DNA of 64,000 nucleotides from Liolophura sinensis. Its lineage: Eukaryota > Mollusca > Polyplacophora > Chitonida > Chitonidae. Position 1 is the first letter of the stretch. Each line of letters begins with the position of its first letter. The stretch is taken from assembly GCF_032854445.1 (NCBI RefSeq), contig NC_088295.1:93055805-93119804 (forward strand). The letters run 5' to 3'. Positions 27,501 to 34,980 of the stretch are shown piece by piece. A program made the position numbers and the translations under genes. Under the pieces are notes generated by a model. It made no database searches. It worked only from the letters and a program-made list of their open reading frames with translations, and was not told the DNA's origin.

Positions 27501-30500
27501 CATGTAAGCCTCCATGTTGATGTGATTTGTGTACATGCGGCTATGGACGTTGAATAAGCACATTTAAGCCTCCATGTTAATGTGATTTGTGTACATGCGG
27601 CTATGGGCGTTGAATAAGTACATGTAAGCCTCCATGTTAATGTGATTTGTGTACATGCGGCCACGGACGTTGAATAAGCACATTTAAGCCTCCATGTTAA
27701 TGTGATTTGTGTGCATGCATCTATGGGCGTTGAATAAGTACATGTAAGCCTCCATGTTAATGTGATTTGTGTACATGCGGTCATGGACGTTGAATAAGCA
27801 CATTTGAGCCTCCATGTTAATGTGATTTGTGTACATGCCGCCATGGATGTTGAATAAGTACATGTAAGCCTCCATGTTAATGTGATTTGTGTACATGCGG
27901 CCACGGACGTTGAATAAGCACATTTAAGCCTCCATGTTAATGTGATTTGTGTACATGCGGTTATGGGCGTTGAATAAGTACATGTAAGCCTCCATGTTAA
28001 TGTGATTTGTGTACATGCGGCCACGGACGTTGAATAAGCACATTTAAGCCTCCATGTTAATGTGATTTGTGTACATGCGGCTATGGGCGTTGAATAAGTA
28101 CATTTAAGCCTCCATGTTAATGTGATTTGTGTACATGCAGTCATGGACGTTGAATAAGCACATTTAAGCCTCCATGTTAATGTGATTTGTGTACATGCGG
28201 CTATGGGCGTTGAATAAGCACATTTAAGCCTCCATGTTAATGTGATTTGTGTACATGCGGCTAAGGGCGTTGAATAAGCACATTTAAGCCTCCATGTTAA
28301 TGTGATTTGTGTACATGCCGCCACGGATGTTGAATAAGTACATGTAAGCCTCCATGTTAATGTGATTCGTGTACATGCGGCCACGGATGTTGAAAAAAAA
28401 TTGTTGAAACTAAATTTTCTCAGAGACAGAACTCTTCTAGATTTCTGTCCATGAGTTATTCAAATAAGTCTACATTTGCGTGATACGGACTGAATAACCA
28501 TGACTAAACGTAAAATTGTAATTAAATAGGCTGTTTGTATACAGGAAGTTTTATTTGGAAACTAAGATATTCTTATCGGCATAACATTTAACCTACTGAG
28601 AAAATAGTAAATACGGGATGAGAAAAATTAGTATGTTTGGACATTCTAAAGTGTTCATCCACAAGCACAAAGAAACTTTACCTGTGCATAATAAGTCAAA
28701 AGCTCAAAATGATGTGAAACAGTAATAACTATGGAAATCTATATATGCTTATAACACGCGTTAGACAACATATTTATCCCAATAAATGCACTCTTAGCAG
28801 GTTGAAATTAACACTTCGGTTCTGTCAAAGAATATATAGGCTTATATATATGTAGCTGCGTAGGTGTATAGTGCAATGATTAACCATATAAATAAACCCC
28901 CAAAAAGCATTAGGCATGGGTGAAAGCACCAAGACATACACATATATATATATAATTCTTTAGAAGCTTTGATGCCATGAAATAGTGACGGAAATATAGT
29001 GGTAGACTTGCCCGTCACAGAGGCTCAATGATAGACAGGCTATCGCTTGTTACTTTGCCGTTAACAAGTACATGCAGGTAAGACTTTCTCACATCAGTGG
29101 TAGACTTGCCCGTCACAGAGGCTCAATGATAGATAGGCTATCACTTGTTACTTTGCCGTTAACAAGTACATGCAGGTAAGACTTTCTCACATCAGTGTTA
29201 GACTTACCCGTCACAGAGGCTCAATGATAGATAGGCTATCACTTGTTACTTTGCCGTTAACAAGTACATGCAGGTAAGACTTTCTCACATCAGTGGTAGA
29301 CTTGCCCGTCACAGAGGCTCAGTGATAGATAGGCTATCACTTGTTACTTTGCCGTTAACAAGTACATGCAGGTAAGACTTTCTCACATCAGTGGTAGACT
29401 TGCCCGTCACAGAGGCTCAGTGATAGATAGGCTATCACTTGTTACTTTGCCCTTAACAAGTACATGCAGGTAAGACTTTCTCACATCAGTGGTAGACTTG
29501 CCCGTCACAGAGGCTCAATGATAGATAGGCTATCACTTGTTACTTTGCCGTTAACAAGTACACGTAGGTAAGACTTTCTCACATCAGTGGTAGACTTGCC
29601 CGTCACAGAGGCTCAATGATAGATAGGCTATCACTTGTTACTTTGCCGTTAACAAGTACATGCAGGTAAGACTTTCTCACATCAGTGGTAGACTTGCCCG
29701 TCACAGAGGCTCAGTGATAGATAGGCTATCACTTGTTACTTTGCCGTTAACAAGTACATGCAGGTAAGACTTTCTCACATCAATGGTAGACTTGCTCGTC
29801 ACAGAGGCTCAATGATAGATAGGCAATCACTTGTTACTTTGCCGTTAACAAGTACATGCAGGTAAGACTTTCTCACATCAGTGGTAGACTTGCCCGTCAC
29901 AGAGGCTCAGTGATAGATAGGCTATCACTTGTTACTTTGCCGTTAACAAGTACACGTAGGTAAGACTTTCTCTCATCAGTGGTAGACTTGCCCGTCACAG
30001 AGGCTCAATGATAGATAGGCTATCACTTGTTACTTTGCCGTTAACAAGTACACGTAGGTAAGACTTTCTCACATCAGTGGTAGACTTGCCCGTCACAGAG
30101 GCTCAATGATAGATAGGCTATCACTTGTTACTTTGCCGTTAACAAGTACATGCAGGTAAGACTTTCTCACATCAGTGGTAGACTTGCCCGTCACAGAGGC
30201 TCAGTGATAGATAGGCTATCACTTGTTACTTTGCCGTTAACAAGTACATGCAGGTAAGACTTTCTCACATCAATGGTAGACTTGCTCGTCACAGAGGCTC
30301 AATGATAGATAGGCAATCACTTGTTACTTTGCCGTTAACAAGTACATGCAGGTAAGACTTTCTCACATCAGTGGTAGACTTGCCCGTCACAGAGGCTCAG
30401 TGATAGATAGGCTATCACTTGTTACTTTGCCGTTAACAAGTACACGTAGGTAAGACTTTCTCTCATCAGTGGTAGACTTGCCCGTCACAGAGGCTCAATG

Positions 30501-31130
30501 ATAGATAGGCTATCACTTGTTACTTTGTCGTTAACAAGTACACGTAGGTAAGACTTTCTCACATCAGTGGTAGACTTGCCCGTCACAGAGGCTCAGTGAT
30601 AGATAGGCTATCACTTGTTACTTTGCCGTTAACAAGTACATGCAGGTAAGACTTTCTCACATCGGTGGTAGACTTGCCCGTCACAGAGGCTCGCGGATGG
30701 CAAACGGATTCAGTGACCGACAGTTTATTGTTACGCTAAAAGTTAACCACATATTTTATTTTTACCTTTTTCTGTTGAGGTGTGGCGGTTGAGCGCGTGT
30801 AACTTTCTACTATTTAAATATTTGCATTAACAAAAACAATGAGCCAGAAACTGTGGCAAATTGACCTAATGCCACCAGAGGCGTACGGCCATTTACAAAC
30901 CTTTCCATTCTGTATTCTTTCACAATGTTACCCTTCCAAAGTGGCCTGTCAGATAACCAATTACATGTAATTGGGTAGACTTCTTGGCAAAACTCTACAT
31001 TAACCTACACAAACCTACCTGGTGGACCAAAGTGAACGTGTGGATGTTGTATGTCCAGAAAAGCCTGAGCTAGAACAGGGCCCAGAAGCATTAAGGTTGT
31101 ACAGATCATCGTGAAGCCTACCGACCACAT
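1913..31130 (-). CDS. Gene A: secreted reprolysin (M12B, ADAM/ADAMTS mig-17-like) metalloprotease, 16 exons, 3' end beyond the window
   Basis: Assembled by eye from GT-AG junctions with matching phase. Exons (plus coordinates, 5' to 3'): 31019-31130, 23979-24199, 23273-23362, 21595-21739, 20927-21131, 16126-16219, 15574-15651, 12512-12636, 11129-11166, 10894-10999, 10363-10527, 8577-8656, 8127-8218, 4547-4598, 4278-4427, 1913-2044. They sum to 1885 nt, about 628 codons without a stop. Seen in the sequence: signal peptide (residues 1 to about 23), prodomain, furin-type RFKR (about 234-237), catalytic domain with HELGHSMGARHD (about 400-411) and Met-turn IMAAS, a cysteine-rich ADAMTS-like region (about 470-534), then two cysteine modules. 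Known for the family: a zinc endopeptidase, secreted and activated by prodomain cleavage, acting on extracellular matrix. No transmembrane segment or thrombospondin repeat is seen in the part present. Introns hold large minisatellites. The last visible exon ends in an open donor, so more exons lie to the left. Confidence 0.85.
2084..2232. repeat. 63-bp tandem repeat, about 2.4 copies
   Basis: Unit built of smaller AATGACACAGTAA-like pieces, in the intron before gene A exon 16. Short ORFs here are repeat translations. Confidence 0.8.
2812..3105. repeat. 57-bp minisatellite, 5 copies
   Basis: The unit contains GTGTCGGAGTAAGGTGG and GATGTCTCACTGGTAACG. As 57 is a multiple of three, a 135-codon minus frame of 19-residue repeats is open. 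I see no splice sites or family similarity that would make it an exon. Confidence 0.9.
3489..3899 (+). other. Unassigned 136-codon open frame in a gene A intron
   Basis: An open frame without tandem repetition, with fairly balanced composition in its second half (about 3650-3899), in the intron between gene A exons 15 and 16 and antisense to it. The residues do not match a family I know. It may be a decayed mobile element or chance. Confidence 0.15.
4098..4275. repeat. CA-rich imperfect repeat next to gene A exon 15
   Basis: CACACA-type runs alternating with CCCCATGACCCACATTGGCG-like segments in about 2-3 imperfect copies. It ends at the donor of exon 15 (4277). Confidence 0.6.
4278..4427 (-). 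CDS. Gene A exon 15: cysteine module 1
   Basis: 150 nt, phase 1 to 1, acceptor CTTTTTCAG, donor GTATGT. It encodes [11 protein letters not shown], then [15 protein letters not shown]. The CP.GD...C......CY.....CC..C pattern is a small disulfide module exonised in phase 1, so it can be duplicated without shifting frame. Confidence 0.82.
4547..4598 (-). CDS. Gene A exon 14: cysteine-rich region
   Basis: 52 nt, acceptor CATGTTTCAG, donor GTGAGT. It encodes [17 protein letters not shown] and completes the CGDKK-WC..G.C motif across the junction in phase 0. Confidence 0.87.
5529..5577 (+). mobile_element. SINE-A 3' tail fragment
   Basis: CCGTCGTATAAGTGAAA followed by GTAAAACACCAATCAAATAA matches the tail of the SINE copies at 9351 and 24700. 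Confidence 0.6.
5918..5953 (+). mobile_element. SINE-A 3' tail fragment
   Basis: TCTTGAGTACGGCATAAAAC followed by CCCAATCAAATA, the same tail as in the full SINE-A copies; head absent. Confidence 0.5.
6195..7165. repeat. 48-bp minisatellite, about 20 copies
   Basis: The unit contains CATAAAATACCATAAAGCCT and GCCTTATACAA. Two main variants alternate irregularly (CCTGGATAACC and CGTTGTTAACC). It lies in the intron between gene A exons 14 and 13. The 190-codon frame across its left edge is not a gene. Confidence 0.95.
7166..8126. other. Unique intron sequence before gene A exon 13
   Basis: No coding signal, repeat array or RNA gene is seen. AT-rich unique sequence. Confidence 0.5.
8127..8218 (-). 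CDS. Gene A exon 13: cysteine-rich region
   Basis: 92 nt, acceptor TACCCAG, donor GTGAGT. It encodes [15 protein letters not shown] and [11 protein letters not shown], the classic C..vyC..pg...C....PA..GT.CG pattern of the ADAM/ADAMTS cysteine-rich domain. Confidence 0.87.
8577..8656 (-). CDS. Gene A exon 12: start of cysteine-rich region
   Basis: 80 nt, phase 2 to 1. It encodes [16 protein letters not shown], the P G..Y..D.QC signature that follows the catalytic domain in ADAMTS-type proteases. Acceptor GATGACAG and donor GTGAGT were chosen for phase. An alternative donor GTACGT lies 17 nt further on. Confidence 0.8.
9030..9246 (+). mobile_element. SINE-A, head-truncated copy
   Basis: It begins at the B-box region (GTCGTTGTGAGTTCA) and continues through the body to GTCGTATAAGTGAAATATTC and the tail AAAACACCAATGAAAAA. 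Opposite in orientation to the copy 105 bp downstream. Confidence 0.75.
9351..9603 (-). mobile_element. SINE-A, near full-length
   Basis: The tail lies on the left and the tRNA-like head on the right (GGGGCCTCCGTGGCTCA on the minus strand). It is flanked by imperfect 10-bp repeats, TATATGTTAT (9341-9350) and TATATGTCAT (9604-9613), which look like an aged target-site duplication. Confidence 0.8.
9614..10362. other. Unique intron sequence between gene A exons 12 and 11
   Basis: Unique AT-rich sequence with a short AATCAATC-type run near 10275-10315. No exon with fitting phase was seen. Confidence 0.45.
10363..10527 (-). CDS. Gene A exon 11: rest of zinc motif and Met-turn
   Basis: 165 nt, acceptor TTTCAG, donor GTAAGT. 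It opens [14 protein letters not shown], giving the third zinc His and the Asp typical of ADAMTS/reprolysins, followed by the Met-turn HFIMAAS and the family-typical [13 protein letters not shown]. All catalytic residues expected are present, so the enzyme should be active. Confidence 0.92.
10894..10999 (-). CDS. Gene A exon 10: catalytic domain with HELGH
   Basis: 106 nt. It encodes [18 protein letters not shown] and ends AAHELGH, the first half of the zinc-binding helix. The motif is split by the intron after the second His. Donor GTAAGG. Confidence 0.9.
11129..11166 (-). CDS. Gene A exon 9: 38-nt micro-exon
   Basis: 38 nt between acceptor TTTCTAG and donor GTAAGTTT. It encodes [12 protein letters not shown] and joins LFTK to GLAYLSRVC in phase. 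The corresponding exon of gene B was not found. Confidence 0.75.
11210..12200. repeat. 46-bp minisatellite, about 21 copies, carrying donor-like motifs
   Basis: Plus-strand unit contains GACTTACAGGACATGATGCG and ACAAGACATCAGTTGATTAC. On the minus (gene A sense) strand each good unit has CCTGTAAGTCGAG, a strong 5' splice site match. It lies in the intron between gene A exons 9 and 8, with larger repeated blocks visible (for example around 11330-11500 and 11700-11880). Confidence 0.93.
12512..12636 (-). CDS. Gene A exon 8: catalytic domain
   Basis: 125 nt, phase 0 to 2, donor GTATTT. It encodes [17 protein letters not shown] and ends YDHAMLFTK, the strand before the zinc helix in reprolysins. 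The acceptor is inferred as CAGAG/AAT because it keeps phase 0. Gene B exon 8 is 36 nt longer at its 5' end. Confidence 0.8.
12955..15520. repeat. 64-bp minisatellite, about 40 copies
   Basis: The unit contains CTATGCTTATGGATGAAAGG and CCTTGCTAATCAGGCTT. The left end (12955-13330) uses a distinct variant with CAAAAACCATTCTTA. It fills most of the intron between gene A exons 8 and 7 and stops about 50 bp from the exon 7 donor. Confidence 0.96.
15574..15651 (-). CDS. Gene A exon 7: catalytic domain
   Basis: 78 nt, phase 0 to 0, acceptor CTCTTTAG, donor GTAAGT. It encodes [19 protein letters not shown], parallel to gene B's MDLRYRNIIEDDIAFRIKY. A 64-bp array starts about 50 bp past its donor. 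Confidence 0.87.
15775..16015. repeat. Degenerate ~50-bp repeat, about 5 copies
   Basis: Recurring GACCGGTTT..TT.ACTCGTGACAGC.GACTGTTCGA pattern in the short intron between gene A exons 7 and 6. Confidence 0.7.
16126..16219 (-). CDS. Gene A exon 6: catalytic domain helix
   Basis: 94 nt, acceptor GTTAACCAG, donor GTGAG. It encodes [11 protein letters not shown] and [12 protein letters not shown]. Length and phase are identical to gene B exon 6 ([20 protein letters not shown]). Confidence 0.87.
16530..17165. repeat. ~104-bp composite tandem repeat, about 5 copies
   Basis: Two half units of about 52 bp alternate (CACAGTATATCCTGTCACG and CACAGTCTACCCTGTCACG). The three right-hand copies are nearly identical; the left copies are diverged. 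Confidence 0.88.
17180..20375. repeat. 42-bp minisatellite, about 76 copies
   Basis: The unit contains CACAGATCACTACATTCACC and TCAATGTGTGGGTTTATTG. Since 42 is divisible by three, frames of up to 349 codons are open on both strands. They are simple 14-residue repeats (for example [14 protein letters not shown]) without start context or splice sites, so they are not called as genes. Subfamilies (GGTTTATTG, GGTTTGATT) are clustered. Confidence 0.97.
20589..20850. repeat. (TA)n microsatellite, interrupted
   Basis: Three long TA runs separated by a short T-rich stretch and about 55 bp of unique sequence, in the intron after gene A exon 5. Length is likely to be unreliable in assemblies. Confidence 0.95.
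20927..21131 (-). CDS. Gene A exon 5: Pro-Thr linker, furin site, start of catalytic domain
   Basis: 205 nt, phase 1 to 2, donor GTGCGT. It encodes a linker of repeated PTRPTK hexapeptides, the basic site RFKR, then [15 protein letters not shown], the first strand of a reprolysin domain. It is 75 nt longer than gene B exon 5, all of it in the linker. Confidence 0.82.
21551..21580. repeat. (TA)n microsatellite beside gene A exon 4
   Basis: About 15 TA units, ending 15 bp from the exon 4 donor on the intron side. Confidence 0.95.
21595..21739 (-). CDS. Gene A exon 4: prodomain
   Basis: 145 nt, acceptor CACACAG, donor GTAAGT, phase 0 to 1. It begins [15 protein letters not shown], the G.F....G.Y.I.P pattern of ADAM prodomains (gene B: EGTFATENGGFVIYP), and contains VNITADF. 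A (TA)n tract begins 15 bp past the donor. Confidence 0.82.
21985..22830. repeat. ~23-bp minisatellite, about 34 copies
   Basis: Unit CCAGTTACCCCACATTCTAC plus AAG, with many point variants. It lies in the intron between gene A exons 4 and 3. Confidence 0.92.
22905..23115. repeat. 40-bp tandem repeat, about 5 copies
   Basis: The unit contains GACTGGGTGTGTTATCAGGC and TTTATAGACGACACATTGTA. The central copies are identical, indicating recent expansion. Confidence 0.93.
23273..23362 (-). CDS. Gene A exon 3: prodomain
   Basis: Exactly 90 nt, phase 0 to 0, donor GTAAGT. It encodes [16 protein letters not shown] and ends SCMYQM. The HNAAIGV motif aligns with NNAAIGV in gene B exon 3, which is also 90 nt. 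Confidence 0.85.
23500..23900. repeat. Degenerate ~37-bp repeat, about 6-9 copies
   Basis: Recurring ACACTTCA.CTCTAA..AGCTTCTCTC-like pattern with strong decay, in the intron between gene A exons 3 and 2. Confidence 0.55.
23979..24199 (-). CDS. Gene A exon 2: prodomain
   Basis: Acceptor TTACTTGCAG, donor GTAGGT, 221 nt, phases 1 to 0. It encodes [11 protein letters not shown], then [13 protein letters not shown], matching the metalloprotease prodomain motif (F..DG..L.L.L..N) and gene B's VDGENLELELSEN. Confidence 0.82.
24485..24615. repeat. 17-bp tandem repeat, about 8 copies
   Basis: Unit GACACACCTGGGATGCA. It lies in gene A intron 1, about 290 bp upstream of exon 2. Confidence 0.93.
24700..24958 (-). 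mobile_element. SINE-A, full-length tRNA-derived SINE with exact target-site duplication
   Basis: Flanked by perfect 12-bp direct repeats CATTGTGAATGA (24688-24699 and 24959-24970). Read on the minus strand it starts GGGGCCTCCGTGGCTCAGTC (tRNA A-box like), has a B-box-like GTGAGTTCAAGACC, a conserved body, and ends in TACGGCGTAAAACACCAATC with a short A-rich tail. It is non-coding and moved by a partner LINE; the clean duplication suggests a fairly recent insertion. Confidence 0.92.
24971..26129. other. Unique part of gene A intron 1
   Basis: No exon, RNA gene or array was recognised. Short frames here show no family similarity. Confidence 0.45.
26130..28395. repeat. 58-60-bp minisatellite, about 38 copies
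   Basis: The unit contains CCTCCATGTTAATGTGATTT and GTGTACATGCGGCTATGGGC, then GTTGAATAAG. Left copies are mostly 58 bp (AAGTAATGTAAG); right copies are 60 bp (AAGCACATTTAAG) and keep a minus-strand frame of 448 codons open. These are repeat translations. Confidence 0.97.
28396..28989. other. Unique spacer between two arrays in gene A intron 1
   Basis: AT-rich unique sequence with a short TA run at about 28940-28954. Nothing else recognised. Confidence 0.45.
28990..30695. repeat. 98-bp minisatellite, about 17 copies, with 490-bp higher-order repeat
   Basis: The unit contains GGTAGACTTGCCCGTCACAG, GATAGGCTATC (palindrome) and CTTGTTA..TAACAAG (inverted repeat), then CATGCAGGTAAGAC. Copies are almost identical. 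A five-unit block from 29581 to 30070 is repeated at 30071-30560, shown by shared rare variants at 29781/30271 and 29950/30440. Confidence 0.96.
31019..31130 (-). CDS. Gene A exon 1: start and signal peptide
   Basis: ATG at 31130, then [18 protein letters not shown], a typical N-terminal signal sequence, with likely cleavage after VLAQA. A GTAGGT donor follows at 31018, phase 1. There are 37 codons plus 1 nt. The start is chosen because it directly precedes the hydrophobic stretch. Gene B starts in the same way. Confidence 0.75.
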
Positions 31131-31859
31131 CCTGCACGTCCTGATGCTGGCTAGTTCAAGGTAAAATTGAAGTCCTACAGGCAATATTAGATATTTTAAT
31201 TCAATTTCGCCGGTACTTGAAGATGAATTGAATTTATTATGTTACATTATGATAAACGGTTTTCATATTTTGCAATCTTTACGAGACTTTATGAAACGAA
31301 ATTTTTTGGATGCTGTTCAAAGTCAAGCCGTTTTAATATTCCGGATAAATATGTGGTTTGTTATGATAATGGTTGTACTAAAGTCGTTATTTTTTTTTAC
31401 GTCTGAATGGTGCTTTATCATGCTGGACTAATAGCACGAGGAAACCCAGTGGCACAATACGTGCTGGTTTGGAGCCGGATGACTGCAGTCACGATCCATT
31501 CTGCTGTACTGCACGAACTGTTAAGGACCTAATCTTTTACCTGTCTGAATAAATGTGATTGATAATTCATCACAACAAAAAGTTAAGCATATTTTCATAG
31601 TCGGCTTATTTCTTATGCCAAAGTAGGTTGTTGTGTTATGCACTTGTATGTAACAGGGATGGCTTTTTGACTACGGATAAAAATAGCCGATATATGAAAT
31701 CTCTATAGAATATTTTGACTAAGCCAATGAACTAACACTGAAGCCAGGAATGATCTATAAACCGTGTGAGCATATAAACCGGAAGTGAACCAGAAAAATG
31801 ATCTCAAATGTGAAGAAAACGAGTTCTTTGCCCAAAAGAGACAGGGGATGTTACATTTA
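31131..31859. other. 5' flank of gene A
   Basis: Unique AT-rich sequence upstream of the gene A ATG, where its promoter must lie if there is no upstream non-coding exon. No convincing TATA box or Inr was picked out. Confidence 0.35.
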
Positions 31860-32495
31860 TAGGAGCAAAGGAGTCGCATCTGAAGATTTCATAGGAGACA
31901 AGGGGCCTATGATGAGGTCTCACGGAACAAGGGTCATCTACACGAGCGATGGTGCCATCATCTGATGCGGTCACACGGAACAACAGGCATCCCATGCGGT
32001 CGCATGTGACAAGGGACATCTCAACAGCGACAGAATCACGTTTGATGGGGCCACATGGGACAAAGGCCATCACAAGAACGAAGGTCACGTGGGACAAGAG
32101 GCATGACAACATTGACGGTGTCACGTTTGATGGGGTAACATGGGACAAGGCCATCACAACAGCGACAGAATCACGTCTGATGGAGTCACACAGGACAGGA
32201 GGCATGACAACAGTCATGGTGTCACGATTGGTGGGGTCACATGGGACTAGGGTCATCACAACAGTGACGGTGTAACGTCTGACTGAATTACATAGGACAA
32301 GAGACATCAAAACAGTAACGGTGTCACATCTGATGGGGTCACATGGGACAAGGACCATCACAAGAAGGACGGTGTCACGTCTGATGGGTTCACGTGGGAC
32401 AAGGGCCATCATAAGAACCATGGTGTCACGCCTGATGGGGTCACGTGGGACAAGGGTCATGACAACAGCGACAGTGTCACGCATAAAGCCACCCG
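31860..32495. repeat. 51-bp minisatellite, about 12 diverged copies
   Basis: The unit contains GATGGGGTCACATGGGACAA and CATCACAACAGCGAC. The period is a multiple of three, so a 267-codon minus frame is open; it is repeat-coded only. Confidence 0.85.
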
Positions 32496-33404
32496 GGGAG
32501 TGGCCAGAGGACTGAGGTGATACAGAGTGGCATGATGTGATCGTTGGCCCAATGTCTGCTGATGTAAAATTTAGTATATCACCGACTAAATACCTGCTCA
32601 TGGGCAATCTGCACCACTCAATAGCTGATTTGTCGTCACAAAGACCTAAATAGGTGTTCTGTCTCTAAAAGCTCGCTGTCCTCTTGACGTTCTACTAGGC
32701 GTTTCGTAAAATCACGTACTTGGCAACCATTTTATTTCCTTGTCTAACTTTATATATGGTTCTGTAAAAGGTGTGTAGAAGGTATAAATTTACGTAACGA
32801 TTTACAGCCAGTCAGTAAATAGTATACTATACATGTAGCTGTACATACGGCTTGTGGAACTATTCATAAAACTTTACATTCAGTTGTAGATGTGAAAAAC
32901 GATACCCGAGCCAAGATCGAGAAAATATACGAGTAGTCAAGGGCACATTGACCAAAACTCATCAAAGGAATGATGGCGTAAAATAAATTCACAGTGGTCA
33001 TGGAGGTACGTGTCGTGTCATGTCTGGTATTACATCTGGCAAAATAATCCAAGAAAACGTGGATATTACAGGCTGCAAACATATGGCACGGATATCATTC
33101 ATGTCTCATCTCCAAAAAAACATCGCAAGATATCTCACAGAAACTAAAGTAACTACAGCTATCATGACAACCATGACAGCTTTACACGACGCCAAAGGGA
33201 GGCAATTCTGATGACCAAATCTTCACGAAGGTTCAGCGACCAAGTGTAACCGTCTAACGCTGTGGACGATTGATTAAGCGATTGTTTGATGAATAGTATA
33301 CTAGCGTTACGTCAGTGGTCTTACTTGTACATGTAGAATCTGTTTTGTTAAATGTTAACCTTTGTAATTAGTCACTTAGTATTCAAGTTGATATAAACAC
33401 ATGT
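32496..33404. other. Unique intergenic spacer
   Basis: No array, exon or RNA gene recognised between the two divergent genes in this stretch. Confidence 0.4.
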
Positions 33405-33965
33405 ATGTGGCTATGTTGCTCTGTTGTCTGTTCAGACCTTTTCTGTGACTGGTTGTCATGTTGCGCCATTGTCCTTACAGACCTTTCCTTTGGCCGGTTG
33501 TCATGTTGCACTATTGTCCTTACGGACCTTTTCTGTTGCTGGTTGTCATGTTGCGCTATTGTCCTTACAGACCTTTTTTGTCACTGGTTGTCCTGTTACG
33601 CTATTGTCTTTACAGACCTTTTCTGTGGCTGGTTGTCATATTGCGCTGTTATCTTTACAGGCCTTTTCTGTGGCTGGTTGTCATGTTGCGCTGTTGTCTT
33701 TACAGACATTTTATGTCACTGGTTGTCATGTTGCGCCATTGTCCTTACAGACATTTTATGTTGCTGGTTATCATGTGGCGCTATTGTCCTCACAGACCTT
33801 CTCTGTGGTTGGTTGTCATGTTGCGCTATTGTCCTTACAGACATTTTATGACTCTGGTTGTCATGTTGCACCATTGTCCTTACAGACATTTTATGTTGCT
33901 GGTTATCATGTGGGGCTATTGTCCTTACAGACCTTTTCTGTGGCTGGTTGTCATGTGGCGCTGTT
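33405..33965. repeat. 45-bp minisatellite, about 12 copies
   Basis: The unit contains GCGCTATTGTCCTTACAGAC and TGGCTGGTTGTCATGTT. All three plus frames are open for 148-182 codons, which is a property of the repeat. Each unit has an acceptor-like TTGTCCTTACAG. Confidence 0.93.
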
Positions 33966-34980
33966 GTTGTGAGAAGGGCACATATATGCCTAAATGCACT
34001 TAGTTTTGAACCAGCACTACATGGAGTATAAGGTTTATGGTTGGTAATCTCATGCGCTTTCCGAAATTACAGTATGAGTGAAAAAATTCAATCGTGGATG
34101 AATGGGTTTCTATTGATCATTGAATTTTCCTTAAAGAAGAGTGTTTAAATTGAGCCTTCAAGCATGAAATACCACCTTTAAACTTTCTCCAGTTGCTGTG
34201 AACTCTGTTTAATATTGTATTATTATGCTCTTTGATTTGTAATAGCGGCACTTTGTATTGTGGTTTTACAGGCCACTTTCTGACGTTTCACCGTGAGATG
34301 GAGGAAAGCCTGCATATCAGCTAGACATCAGAATGAGACGTAGCATGTGGTTGCGCTCTAGTCGGCTTACCTGGACATTATCATAATCTTGCTTCTATTG
34401 TATTCGTACGCCGAAAGCGGGTAAAACAACGAACAAAACGATTAATCTGTGCGGGAAAATCGGTCATTTGTTCTAGCAATTATAAACACTGGAAAGACTG
34501 GGTTATAATGCGCCTGCGCAGATCCAAAATGTCCACCAGTGTTGATTAAGACAAATTTGTGAACAAATGTGCCCTGTCATTAACTGGTTTCGGTCGGCCT
34601 ACTCTTTGGCCCAGTCAGTGAACAGGAGTTCTGTTTGTGGTATTGTTATAGTTGGAGTATCCATTTACAGATGTGTTATCTAGGTTCATACCGGACACAG
34701 AATCTCTATTCACACCCAAAGTTTATGGTTTTGGCTGAGAGATCACTGACAGGCATTGAGCAAGTCCGATAAAATGAATACTGCTCAAACTAGTGCAAGA
34801 TAGAGATGTGAAATTCTTCAACTTTGCGAAATACCTGAGATGGTTCAATGGTTCAAGCCCTGCAAACCTCAAATACCTTGACCGGGACGTCACAGTTTCC
34901 GTCCTGTATCTCAGTCTACATGTATACATATTAAAACGAATACTATACAGAATGGTCCGTTCATTTGATATGTATTAAGG
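33966..34980. other. Unique intergenic spacer
   Basis: No coding or repeat structure recognised. Confidence 0.4.

Noticed and set aside
27038-28384. 448-codon minus-strand frame of 20-residue repeats, sense to gene A
   Set aside because: 60-bp repeat translation inside intron 1. No in-phase acceptor and donor, and no resemblance to any domain.
28990-30695. Regular direct repeats that might be read as a CRISPR array
   Set aside because: Units are contiguous and identical throughout, with no variable spacers and no cas genes, in a eukaryotic intron.
31804-32607. 267-codon minus-strand frame
   Set aside because: A diverged 51-bp minisatellite (period divisible by three) explains it; no signal peptide, domain or splice structure.
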